From a bacterium (GTDB taxonomy: Bacteria > Planctomycetota > Planctomycetia > Pirellulales > Pirellulaceae): a stretch of DNA of 64,000 nt. Both the position numbers and the translations under genes were made by a program. Positions within the stretch are counted from its first letter, which is position 1; every line of letters starts with the position of its first letter. Positions 46,038 to 54,401 of the stretch are shown here, in pieces. The stretch covers positions 33,364 to 97,363 of the forward strand of contig JAUIGN010000030.1 of assembly GCA_030430075.1 (NCBI GenBank). Reading direction: 5' to 3'. Below the pieces are notes generated by a model. The model was not told the origin of the DNA. It did no database searches and saw only the letters and a program-made list of their open reading frames with translations.

Positions 46038-47669
46038 ATGAAACGACGGTTGGCGATGGCCCTGCTGGTGATGGCCGCATGCGCGGAATCGGCGTTGCCG
46101 GGATCTTGGGCGCGGGCGTCCGATCGCCCCAACGTGCTGGTGGCAATTTCTGATGACCAGTCGTTTCCACACGCATCTGCCTATGGCTATCAGGCCATCG
46201 AGACGCCGGCGTTCGACCGGGTTGCCCGCCAGGGGGTGTTGTTCCGCAATGCTTTCACGCCGGCCCCCGGGTGCAGCCCGATGCGCGCTGCGTTTCTGAC
46301 GGGTCGTTACCTGTGGCAGATCGAGCATGCCGGGACCCATGCCAGTTCCTTTCCATCGACCTACCAGGTCTACCCGCAGCGACTGGAGGCAGCCGGCTAC
46401 TTCGTGGGGGCGACCGGGAAAGCGTGGGGACCGGGGAACTGGCAGGCAAGTGGTCGAGAGCGGAACCCGGCCGGCCCCAACTTTTCCAAGAAGACACTCC
46501 AAGCGCCCCCCGGGATTCGCAAGACAGACTACGCTGCCAACTTCGCAGACTTTCTCCAGCAACGCCCGGCCGGCCAGCCATTCTGCTTTTGGTACGGTGG
46601 TTCCGAGCCGCATCGGACATTCAAGAAGGGGATCGGCAGGGAGCACGGCCTCGACCCGAAAAAGGTCGTCGTGCCCCCGTTCTTGCCGGACACGCCCGAG
46701 ATTCGAGATGACATTCTGGACTACTGTTTCGAGATACAGTGGTTCGACCAGCACCTGGCACGCATGCTGCAGACGCTCGAAGAGTCCGGTGAACTGAACA
46801 ATACGCTGGTGATCGTTACCAGTGACAACGGGATGGCGTTTCCCCGCGCCAAAGCGAACTGCTACGAATATGGAATCCATATGCCGTTGGCGATCTCCTG
46901 GCCGGCCAGGGTGCCGGGCGGACGAACCGTGGATGATCTGGTGAACCTGATCGATCTGACGGCGACGATCTACGAGGCTGCTGACGTGCCGCCCCCGACC
47001 GACCATCCGCTGGCGGGTCGCAGTGTCATGAACGTGCTCACATCGACCGCAGAAGGGTCCGTCGACGCGACACGGAATGCCGTTTTCGCCGGCAGGGAAC
47101 GTCACAGTTCGTCACGGTACCGATCGCTCAGCTATCCGCAGCGCTGCCTCCGCACACCCCAGTACCTTTACATTTACAATTTTCGCCCCGAGCGGTGGCC
47201 TGCCGGCGCACCCTCAAAGTTTAACCGCGTCCGCTATGCCGAGGACGGTTCGATTGTGGAAGCCCAGTTGGGACCCGATCATGGAGGATATCATGACATT
47301 GACGCCTGCCCTTCGCTGAGCTTTCTCATCGATCGGCGCAACGATCCTCTGATTTCGAAGTTCTTCCATCTGGCAATCGACCGGCGGCCCGCCGAGGAAC
47401 TCTTCGACATCCGTGCCGATCCGGGCTGCCTGAACAATCTGGCGTCGGACGCCGATCATGCCGCCGTGAAGCAGCAGTTACACGACCAGTTGTTCGACCA
47501 ACTGCGGAAGACCGCCGACCCGCGGGTTGTTGCTGCTGACGGCGGCGAAGTCTGGGAGACCTACCCGCGGTACAGCCGGCTGCGCTGGTTTCCCGTCCCG
47601 GACTGGGCCAAGGAGAATCCGGCGCGGGTTCCCGTGCAGGATTGGATCGAGGCGCGACGGCCGCGCTGA
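46038..47669 (+). CDS. Secreted sulfatase (CSPMR motif)
   Basis: A 543-residue sulfatase with a lipoprotein-like or ordinary signal peptide (MALLVMAACAES, residues 7-18). The start of the core is NVLVAISDDQSFPHASAYG. The formylglycine Cys is Cys79 in GCSPMRAAFLTG. The fourth motif position is Met rather than the common Ser/Ala/Thr, which the CxPxR rule allows. Further motifs are GATGKAWGPG, WYGGSEPHR and VTSDNGMAFPRAK. The ATG at 46038 is chosen for GAGGTG 7 nt upstream. The gene diverges from the PKS regulator. It groups with heparan N-sulfatase-like enzymes by overall motif style, but this is only an impression. Confidence 0.9.
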   Translation: MKRRLAMALLVMAACAESALPGSWARASDRPNVLVAISDDQSFPHASAYGYQAIETPAFDRVARQGVLFRNAFTPAPGCSPMRAAFLTGRYLWQIEHAGTHASSFPSTYQVYPQRLEAAGYFVGATGKAWGPGNWQASGRERNPAGPNFSKKTLQAPPGIRKTDYAANFADFLQQRPAGQPFCFWYGGSEPHRTFKKGIGREHGLDPKKVVVPPFLPDTPEIRDDILDYCFEIQWFDQHLARMLQTLEESGELNNTLVIVTSDNGMAFPRAKANCYEYGIHMPLAISWPARVPGGRTVDDLVNLIDLTATIYEAADVPPPTDHPLAGRSVMNVLTSTAEGSVDATRNAVFAGRERHSSSRYRSLSYPQRCLRTPQYLYIYNFRPERWPAGAPSKFNRVRYAEDGSIVEAQLGPDHGGYHDIDACPSLSFLIDRRNDPLISKFFHLAIDRRPAEELFDIRADPGCLNNLASDADHAAVKQQLHDQLFDQLRKTADPRVVAADGGEVWETYPRYSRLRWFPVPDWAKENPARVPVQDWIEARRPR

Positions 47670-47843
47670 TCGTGGGGCATGGATCGCGTCGGCCGGAATG
47701 GACGGCCCGCGACGTCCAACCGGCGAGACCTGCATCACGAGCTGGGATGGTATTTTCCAGGGGACCTGATAGGCTTGTCACCGAAACGCCGCGGATGTTC
47801 CACGGCACGAACGACGTTGGTTCGCGACAGGAATGGCGGTGTG

Positions 47844-48587
47844 ATGACGGCGGAGCTGATGGCACTGAGCGGGATGGCCGTCTCGATCGGTTTCTTTCAC
47901 TGCATTTTCGGGCCTGACCACTATGTCCCTTTTGTCGCCATGTCGCGTGTTGGCGTCTGGTCACTGCGAAAGACACTTTTCATCACGGTCGTTTGCGGTA
48001 TCGGCCACGTTCTGGGATCCGCGGTACTCGGTTTTGTAGGAATTGCGGCGGGCGTCATTCTCTTTCAGTTGGAAGCGGTCGAGTTGATTCGCGGCGACCT
48101 GGCGGCCTGGCTTCTCTTCGGCTTTGGAGCCGCTTACATGGTCTGGGGTTTGACCCACGCGCATCGCGGGCATCACCACCTGGAGGACCTTGTCGTCCCC
48201 GGAACCACAAGCCAGGCGGCGACCGAGGAGCCTTCGGCCGCCACCGACATGCCGGGGCAAGCTGCCGATGGAGTCACCGCGAAACAGGCGCGGCGGCGCG
48301 AAATGACCCCCTGGCTGCTCTTCCTGATCTTCCTCTTCGGTCCCTGCGAACCCTTGATTCCGCTCTTGATGTATCCCGCCGCGCAGGCGAATGTGTGGAG
48401 CGTCATCTGGGTCACCGCGTTGTTTGGCCTGACGACGCTGGTCACGATGGTTGCCGTCGTCGCGTTGATCTATTGCGGGACGTTCACCAGGCGCTGGCAC
48501 GTCATGGAGCCGTACCAGCATGCCTTGGGCGGTGCCGTCGTCATGGTCTGCGGCGGGATTATCCTCCTCCAGGCCAGCATCGGCTGA
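47844..48587 (+). CDS. NicO/UreH-like polytopic membrane protein with His-rich loop
   Basis: A 247-residue inner-membrane protein with about six helices (near residues 5-30, 40-65, 80-100, 150-170, 180-205, 220-245). The first helix carries FFHCIFGPDHYVPF, related to the H-x4-D-H signature of nickel/cobalt transporters but with one more residue between His and Asp. A cytoplasmic loop reads THAHRGHHHLED, a probable metal-binding stretch. FLFGPCEPLIPLLMYPAA is a repeat-like second motif in the later half. Likely role is metal or small-molecule efflux; the substrate is not fixed. The ATG at 47844 follows AGGA at 11 nt. Frames upstream to 47679 are not protein-like. Confidence 0.7.
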   Translation: MTAELMALSGMAVSIGFFHCIFGPDHYVPFVAMSRVGVWSLRKTLFITVVCGIGHVLGSAVLGFVGIAAGVILFQLEAVELIRGDLAAWLLFGFGAAYMVWGLTHAHRGHHHLEDLVVPGTTSQAATEEPSAATDMPGQAADGVTAKQARRREMTPWLLFLIFLFGPCEPLIPLLMYPAAQANVWSVIWVTALFGLTTLVTMVAVVALIYCGTFTRRWHVMEPYQHALGGAVVMVCGGIILLQASIG

Positions 48588-48757
48588 AGGACAGCAGCCG
48601 GCCGGTTCTCTTGCAGCCGGTGCTCGCCGAGCCGGTAATCGACGCTGGCACGCGAATGGGCTAGACTGCGGGTCCTCGATCGGCGGTACTCGGCTGCCGC
48701 CGTCCCTCCCACCAACCATGCTCACCCCCCCACGCCACGCCATTGAAGGAACCCGCC

Positions 48758-50005
48758 ATGTTGCGTCAACTTCCGGTTGCCTGTTTTGCGATTCTGGTTG
48801 CCACTGCGGCAGCCCACGGAGCGGATTGGATCGGATTTCGGGGGCCTGCTGGGGACGGGCACGTGAAGGCGGATGGGCTTCCGCGAACCTGGAATGCGTC
48901 CCGCAATGTCACGTGGAAACAGCCGGTTCCCGGGCAAGGGTGGTCTTCTCCGGTCGTCAGCGACGGTACGGTTTACCTGACTGCCGCCGTCCCCGGCGAG
49001 CAGGAGGAGGGCGATTTTTCTCTGCAACTGTTGGCATACGACGAAGCCAGCGGCGAACGCTTGTTAAGCGTCGAAGTGTTCCAGCAACGGGGCGCCGACG
49101 CGCCGCGGATCCACAAGAAGAACAGCCATGCGAGCCCCACGCCGTTGGTGCAAGGGGACCGTATCTATGTCCATTTCGGGCACCAGGGAACGGCGTGCCT
49201 GAATCGGCAAGGCCAGGTGGTGTGGCGCAATACGTCGCTTACTTACAAGCCGGTCCATGGGAACGGGGGGAGTCCCGTTCTGGCCGGCGATGTGTTGATC
49301 TTCAGTTGCGACGGTGGCTCGGACCCGTTTATCGTCGGCCTGGATGCCGCAACGGGGGAAGTGCGGTGGAAGACCGAGCGGCAGACGGATGCCAGCCGAA
49401 CTTTCTCCTTCAGCACCCCCACACTGATTACCGTTGACGGTCAACAGCAAGTCATCAGCCCAGGCAGCAACGTCGTCTGTGCGTATGATCCGGCCGACGG
49501 CCACGAGATCTGGCGGGCCCGCTACGATGGCTATTCGGTCATTCCCAAGCCCGTGTTCGCGCATGGCCTGGTCTTCATCTGCACGGGCTACAATCGTCCC
49601 AGCTTGCTGGCGATCAAACCGACCGGCCGTGGCGATGTGACGGAAACACACGTTGCCTGGAAGGCCGGCCGGGCCGTTCCTCACACCGCGTCGCTGCTGG
49701 TCGTTGACGACCAACTGTACATGGTCTCCGACGGCGGGGTTGCCAGTTGCCTTGATGCGAAGACCGGCGAGGTGCACTGGAGCGAGCGTGTTGGCGGAAA
49801 GTTCTCGGCGTCGCCTCTCTACGCCGATGGCCTGATCTACTTGCAAGACGAAGACGGCACCGCGACGGTACTGGAGGCGGGTACTACCTATCGGGTGGTC
49901 GGCAGAAATTCGCTCGGCGAACGCACCTTGGCCTCCTACGCGGTCTCCGGCAACGCGCTGTTCCTCCGCTCCGATCAACACCTGTATCGCATCGAAGCGG
50001 AATAG
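48758..50005 (+). CDS. Secreted PQQ-like beta-propeller protein
   Basis: A 415-residue exported protein (signal peptide residues 1-20, cleaved near AHGADW). It starts with the planctomycete propeller opening DWIGFRGPAGDGH. Repeated W-motif blades follow: VTWKQPVPGQGWSSPVVSDG, VYLTAA, GQVVWRNTSL, GEVRWKTERQ, HEIWRARYDG and GEVHWSERVGGKFSASPLY. These match PQQ_2-type repeats (PF13360), although this subgroup often lacks PQQ or catalysis and may serve as a scaffold or outer-membrane assembly helper. The ATG at 48758 has AAGGA 7 nt upstream. A strong stem-loop follows the stop codon. Confidence 0.87.
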   Translation: MLRQLPVACFAILVATAAAHGADWIGFRGPAGDGHVKADGLPRTWNASRNVTWKQPVPGQGWSSPVVSDGTVYLTAAVPGEQEEGDFSLQLLAYDEASGERLLSVEVFQQRGADAPRIHKKNSHASPTPLVQGDRIYVHFGHQGTACLNRQGQVVWRNTSLTYKPVHGNGGSPVLAGDVLIFSCDGGSDPFIVGLDAATGEVRWKTERQTDASRTFSFSTPTLITVDGQQQVISPGSNVVCAYDPADGHEIWRARYDGYSVIPKPVFAHGLVFICTGYNRPSLLAIKPTGRGDVTETHVAWKAGRAVPHTASLLVVDDQLYMVSDGGVASCLDAKTGEVHWSERVGGKFSASPLYADGLIYLQDEDGTATVLEAGTTYRVVGRNSLGERTLASYAVSGNALFLRSDQHLYRIEAE

Positions 50006-50017
50006 TCGTCCGTACCG

Positions 50018-50042
50018 CCGGCCTTCGCGGCCCTCAGGCCGG
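50018..50042 (+). terminator. Stem-loop after the PQQ-like propeller gene
   Basis: CCGGCCT (50018-50024) pairs with AGGCCGG (50036-50042), and the loop itself contains GCGGCC. It starts 13 nt after the stop codon in a convergent spacer. There is no T-tract, so it may act with the adjacent GTCATGC hairpin or by a factor. Confidence 0.6.
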
Positions 50043-50047
50043 GTTAC

Positions 50048-50064
50048 GTCATGCGCAGCATGAC
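50048..50064. repeat. REP-like hairpin GTCATGC-GCA-GCATGAC, copy 3
   Basis: The stem is the same as at 3698-3714 and 19102-19118 with a GCA loop. The flanks GTTAC before and CTACGG after extend the similarity. It lies 5 bp after a strong stem-loop in a convergent spacer. Confidence 0.8.
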
Positions 50065-50206
50065 CTACGGAGTGGTTGTTTCGCAATTGCTGGCAGGGAA
50101 CGTCGCCACAGCGCCGCGCAACTCGGCCGAAACGTGATGGCGTCCGGTTGGCTCGCACATCAACGGAACCGTGGGGCAACGCCCAACGGCTGATGAATGA
50201 TCCAGG

Positions 50207-51748
50207 TTACGGCGATTGCGTCTGCGCCAGTAAGGTCGCCAACTGTTGCGCGACAGCCGGGTATTCGTCGAGCACATTCGTGGATTCGGATGGGTCGTCT
50301 CGCAGATTGAACAGCAACCGCCCGCGGTCATTGCCCCGTGCATTCGGCGCCGCGGCAGCGACGAATTTCCAATCGCCGCGGCGAATCGCAAACCGCCCAG
50401 CGTAGTCATGCATCACGAGTGTCCGGTCGCGGTCTGCGGGCGCCTTGCCCTGGAGCGCAGGCAGGAAACTGACGCTGTCCGGTCCCGCCCCTTCCGGCAC
50501 AGGGACCCCAACCGCGGCGGCGACCGTCGCCATCAGGTCGGTCAGGCAGACCAATGCGTCGCTCGTTTGCGCTTGGCCGACCTGCCCGGGCCACCGCACG
50601 ATCAGGGGCACGCGATGACCGCCTTCCCAGATCTGCGATTTGTAACCACGCCAATCTCCGCACGACTTATGGCCGAAGGTTTCACCGTGGATATTGCCGT
50701 TTCGCTTCATCGAGCCTGGTGGAAAAGTGTCGCCCGGCGTCGCCCCGTTGTCACTGGTGACCATCACGATCGTCTCGTCGGCAAGTTTCAGTTGATCGAG
50801 CACCTTCATGATCTGACCGACCGTCCAGTCGAATTCGACGACCATGTCGCCACGCCGCCCTGCCCTGCTCTTTCCCTGCACGAAGCCGGGCGGCACACAA
50901 GGTCGATGTGGGGCCTGCGAAGGAAGGTAGAGGAAGAACGGTTGGTTGGGCGCTGCTGCGTGGTGACGCTCGATGAAATCGACAGCCTGTTCGGTGAAGT
51001 TCGGTCCATATTGGCTGTCGTCCCAGCCGGCGACCATCGGGGCACCGGTATTGCCGTAATGCAGCGGGTGCTTCTTGACGTTGGGTTCGCCGACGACCTG
51101 GTCATTCTTGATGAAGCAATACGGGGGCATATTGTTGGAAGCAGCGATCCCGAAGAAGTAGTCAAAGCCCAGGCGATTGGGTCCGCCGCGCAACGGCTTC
51201 CGGTAGTCGATCCCCCAACCGGCGTCGTGAGGCTCGTTCCGGGAACGATCAGGCCAGGGGCCGCGGTTGCCGTCAAGCGTGGTCCAGCCCAGTCCCAGGT
51301 GCCACTTTCCGATACAAGCCGTCGCGTAGCCATGACGTTTGAGAAGTGACGCCACGGTTTCGCGATCGGGTTCGATCAAGGGGTGGTCGAAACCCCAGAG
51401 CACGGCCCGCTTGAGACGACTGCGCCAGCAGTAGCGACCGGTCAGCAACCCGTACCGCGTGGGCGAACACACGGACGAAGGCGTGTGGGCGTCCGTAAAA
51501 CGCATGCCCTGCCGCGCCAGCTTGTCCATCCATGGGGTCGGAATCTTTGAATCGGCGTTGTAGCAGCCGACATCCCCGAACCCCATGTCGTCCGCCATGA
51601 TCAGGACCATGTTGGGGCCGTTGCCTGCCGATTCGACCGAAGTCTTGGCAGGTTCTTCGCCTGGCGTTAGTTTGCACGGCTGGATCGCCAGCGTTGCCAA
51701 CGTAATCACTCTGACTGCCTGCCATGGTAGAAAGCATCCACGCATCAT
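50207..51748 (-). CDS. Secreted sulfatase, arylsulfatase A-like (CSPTR motif)
   Basis: A 513-residue sulfatase. After a hydrophobic N-terminus (about residues 8-22) the core begins NMVLIMADDMGFGDVGCYN. The formylglycine Cys is Cys94 in VCSPTRYGLLTG. Other motifs are ACIGKWHLGLGW, YLPSQAPHRPCVPP and MVTSDNGATPGD, plus FGHKSCGDWRGYKSQIWEGG, the wall of the substrate pocket seen in arylsulfatase-A relatives. Two ATG codons in a row (51748 and 51745) can start it, with a GAGA 6 nt upstream. The TTG at 51811 has no leader. It is convergent with the PQQ-like propeller gene. Confidence 0.92.
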   Translation of the reverse strand: MMRGCFLPWQAVRVITLATLAIQPCKLTPGEEPAKTSVESAGNGPNMVLIMADDMGFGDVGCYNADSKIPTPWMDKLARQGMRFTDAHTPSSVCSPTRYGLLTGRYCWRSRLKRAVLWGFDHPLIEPDRETVASLLKRHGYATACIGKWHLGLGWTTLDGNRGPWPDRSRNEPHDAGWGIDYRKPLRGGPNRLGFDYFFGIAASNNMPPYCFIKNDQVVGEPNVKKHPLHYGNTGAPMVAGWDDSQYGPNFTEQAVDFIERHHAAAPNQPFFLYLPSQAPHRPCVPPGFVQGKSRAGRRGDMVVEFDWTVGQIMKVLDQLKLADETIVMVTSDNGATPGDTFPPGSMKRNGNIHGETFGHKSCGDWRGYKSQIWEGGHRVPLIVRWPGQVGQAQTSDALVCLTDLMATVAAAVGVPVPEGAGPDSVSFLPALQGKAPADRDRTLVMHDYAGRFAIRRGDWKFVAAAAPNARGNDRGRLLFNLRDDPSESTNVLDEYPAVAQQLATLLAQTQSP

Positions 51749-52160
51749 CGAATTCTCACTGGGTAAAAGGTGTCTGAAGTGTCGGCAGACACGTGTCGAC
51801 CTCGAAGCCAAAAGTAATTGTCAGAGCCGATGCCGTCACCCTCGGCGGCTGGTCTGTCATCGTGGCCAATTCAACAGGTCATCACCCAGAGAGTTTAACA
51901 CGGGGCCATTGAGTCTGGTATCTACTCGTATTGCAGCCTGGCACGACGCTAAGGCGATTCGTCTTGCACCGTGACTCAGATTCATGGATTCGAAGTTCGA
52001 ATGAGTCTCGTACTTCCGACCAACGTGCTGTTGATCGACTCGAGTCCGTTCCACGTCCCCGAAAGGAATCCTCCTCGAAACGACTTTCAGGGCCCGCCGG
52101 CGTGATCATCGACGCTGTACGAAAGTCCTTTTCGCCATTGGTCGCTTAGCAGCGTTCAAT
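51749..52160. other. 412-bp spacer with a 15-bp palindrome, no gene seen
   Basis: No convincing gene was found on either strand between a sulfatase start and the end of the low-G+C operon. At 51988-52002 ATTCGAA-G-TTCGAAT is a perfect palindrome around one base, and GACTCA/TGAGTC arms flank it (51972-51977 and 52002-52007). It may be an operator for the 51748 gene or a terminator for the operon ending at 52161. The motif looked like a tRNA T-arm at first, but no cloverleaf forms. Confidence 0.5.
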
Positions 52161-52709
52161 TCACGAACACTTCGAACTGTCAGGCTGGGGCGGCTTGTCG
52201 GGGATCACCGCGTGCGCGTCGTGCCTCGACAGCGAACGCAACTTGTCCCAAAAGTCGCCGCCGAGGACGAACAGGCTGCTGAGGAGCAGCACGTCGCACG
52301 CGATAGCGTAGACCAGCGAATACGTCTCAAAGCCCGGAAGATGGTCTCCGAAGTAGGGCGTCGCCCAACCGACTGCCAGGGGAATCGCAAACATTACGAG
52401 TCCGATCCTGTAGCGACGTCGGCTCACGGTGCGTGGCGGACCGTACGACCGCAACATTCTGAACACATTGGCCTTGATGAGCGCGAAGCCCTCTTTGCCC
52501 GCGACCGCCGCGCCGGCGACCAACAGCAGCTCCGCCACGACGACCATGACCCCGCTGAACGCTGCAATTCCCCTTGTCGAGACGCCCAAAAGCGGAAGCA
52601 CTGGGATCAAGACGGGCCAACCGATGCTCAAGAAAAGGAGCATCAGTCCTATCCATGTTTTCCAGCCGGCGCGTGGCTGCTCACCCGAACTTCCTTGGGA
52701 CGGTCTCAT
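52161..52709 (-). CDS. Small four-helix membrane protein, 'transporter suffix' domain type
   Basis: A 182-residue protein with hydrophobic segments at about residues 18-42, 48-70, 103-122 and 130-150. The first pair (TWIGLMLLFLSIGWPVLIPVLPLLG then GVMVVVAELLLVAGAA, read in pieces) with KEGFALIKANVFRML matches the small family called transporter suffix domain. That family is often appended to transporters or beside them; its function is unknown. Its start overlaps the preceding stop by 4 nt (ATGA, 52706-52709). It is the last gene of the DUF1254/sulfatase operon and may anchor or move a product of that operon. Confidence 0.7.
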   Translation of the reverse strand: MRPSQGSSGEQPRAGWKTWIGLMLLFLSIGWPVLIPVLPLLGVSTRGIAAFSGVMVVVAELLLVAGAAVAGKEGFALIKANVFRMLRSYGPPRTVSRRRYRIGLVMFAIPLAVGWATPYFGDHLPGFETYSLVYAIACDVLLLSSLFVLGGDFWDKLRSLSRHDAHAVIPDKPPQPDSSKCS

Positions 52710-54313
52710 TTCCGCGGCTTCGAAATGCGGACGGGACCGAAAACACCGGTGAGGTAAATGTCGTCTTCTGTGAGGGGGATGAAGAAGCCTCCCGCGCCAT
52801 TAAAGATCGGGTTCGTGCCGAGTTCAACGCTGCCGACCTGTTTGCCAGTTTCCCAGTCCAAATGCAGTAGGCTATAGACTCCCTTGTCGAGCGTTGCCAA
52901 CGATACGGTATTGCTGGCCGCCGAAACGGGATGCAAGGTCCATTGCACGGGGACATTGGCCACCCAGTCGCTTTTAAATGACTTGGTTCTTGAGTTCCAA
53001 CTCCACTTCTCAGCCCCCACCGGTGCCTCGCGTGTAACACCGGCAGTGAGGACGGTTTCGAAAACCGCGACTTTACCGTCTTCTTGCTTGACCGGGTCGG
53101 GCCAGGCGGAAGCCATCATCATTACGCCATTTCCATAAACATGGGGCGACCATTCGATGGTGGCGGGAACTTTGATTTTCAAGGGTAACTGGTCGGCGAT
53201 ACGACGAGACTTGGTGCCGTCCTTTTGTCTGAAATCTCTTGGAATCTCATCTCGCCAGAAGGCGATCACACTGATCTCGGAACCGGCATCGGCCAAGACA
53301 ACCAGCTTGTCATCGTCGGGACCAAAGCCCATCAGGGATGGTGTGTTGCCCGCGCCGCGTGACAGTGCCTTGGCGTTGGGAACGTAGTCGTATTCGCTCC
53401 TCCAGGCACCGTCCTCTTCCTTGTCGGAGAGCCTTTTGCCGTCCCAGACGACCTTGCGCATGTACTTGGAGGTCACGCAATAAATGCCGCCTTTGTCGTC
53501 AACGGAAATCCCATTATCGACGGCTTCGTCGCCCAGCAGGATGTACTGCATATGCTCCATGTCGCGATCCATCACGGCAATGATGCCTGGCATGGCCACC
53601 GCCAAGTGGCCGTCGTAGGTCATGGCAAAACCAAAGATGCGACTCAGCTTGTCACGCTGGTTGGCCGGAACACCGTCTCGCACGTCATACGACTTGACGA
53701 TTTCGATCGGTGAATGAACATCACCGGGACGCACGTCGCCAACTTTGTAGACCGTCGTACCCCAACCGGCGTAGTAATAACCATCCTTGTCCATCAGCGT
53801 GTACACACCGTTGCCAAGGGTGGCCGAGGCCTGCTTGGTTTCCATCAGGAATTTGCGATACGCCCTAAGATATCTCTGCTCGTCACCGATGGATTTTTCC
53901 ATTGTTTTGGCGATACGGCGAATTTCGGTGGTCGACATACTGTTGTCTTCGCGCCCAGGAACCGCCACTTCATCGATGATTTCAAAGTGATCATCGGTGA
54001 CGCGAATCTTGCCAATTCGGTTTCCGCCCGAAAACAAGATGGCATGTTCGCCGTTGCCGTAGGGTCGGTGTACCGTACCAATCGTGGTGACACCCGGGAG
54101 CCATTGGACCTGGGACGGTTCGATTTTAGTTTCGCCTTTCCAAACCGGAAGTGACGTCGTATCGGTTTGGGCCGGATCAAAATGGACGGAAGGGTAGACG
54201 CTGTTTTGAATTAGATACGGATTCGTCGGCGGCAAGGCCGCACGATCCTGCGCGTTTGCCTGGGCGACCGCGAAAACGGCGGCTAGAACGAGTGTTAAGG
54301 AGTTAGTTCTCAT
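52706..54313 (-). CDS. Exported propeller-like protein of unknown function
   Basis: A 535-residue protein with a signal peptide (MRTNSLTLVLAAVFAVAQANAQ in effect, cut after NAQ). Repeated beta-rich segments each pair a small-residue turn with a VYxVGD or VxxMD stretch: GNGVYTLMDKDGYYYAGWG, GHLAVAMPGIIAVMDRD, NGISVDDKGGIYCVTSKYM. These suggest a six- or seven-bladed propeller of the lactonase/strictosidine-synthase style. I do not recognise a named family. The ATG at 54313 is preferred for the leader. A GTG at 54412 overlaps the sulfatase stop and would add a 33-residue hydrophilic leader, so coupling is possible. It ends within the start of the 52161 gene. Confidence 0.7.
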   Translation of the reverse strand: MRTNSLTLVLAAVFAVAQANAQDRAALPPTNPYLIQNSVYPSVHFDPAQTDTTSLPVWKGETKIEPSQVQWLPGVTTIGTVHRPYGNGEHAILFSGGNRIGKIRVTDDHFEIIDEVAVPGREDNSMSTTEIRRIAKTMEKSIGDEQRYLRAYRKFLMETKQASATLGNGVYTLMDKDGYYYAGWGTTVYKVGDVRPGDVHSPIEIVKSYDVRDGVPANQRDKLSRIFGFAMTYDGHLAVAMPGIIAVMDRDMEHMQYILLGDEAVDNGISVDDKGGIYCVTSKYMRKVVWDGKRLSDKEEDGAWRSEYDYVPNAKALSRGAGNTPSLMGFGPDDDKLVVLADAGSEISVIAFWRDEIPRDFRQKDGTKSRRIADQLPLKIKVPATIEWSPHVYGNGVMMMASAWPDPVKQEDGKVAVFETVLTAGVTREAPVGAEKWSWNSRTKSFKSDWVANVPVQWTLHPVSAASNTVSLATLDKGVYSLLHLDWETGKQVGSVELGTNPIFNGAGGFFIPLTEDDIYLTGVFGPVRISKPRK

Positions 54314-54401
54314 TTTGCGATTCCACGGTTGGGTTGGTTTGATCGTTGCGGAGCGACGTTTTGCGTCAAGCTCCTGCTGACGAACGTTGAGCTCAATGGT
54401 C

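Noticed and set aside
51980..52010. A tRNA-like TTCGAAT segment
   Set aside because: It is part of a 15-bp palindrome. No acceptor, D-arm or anticodon arm can be drawn around it.
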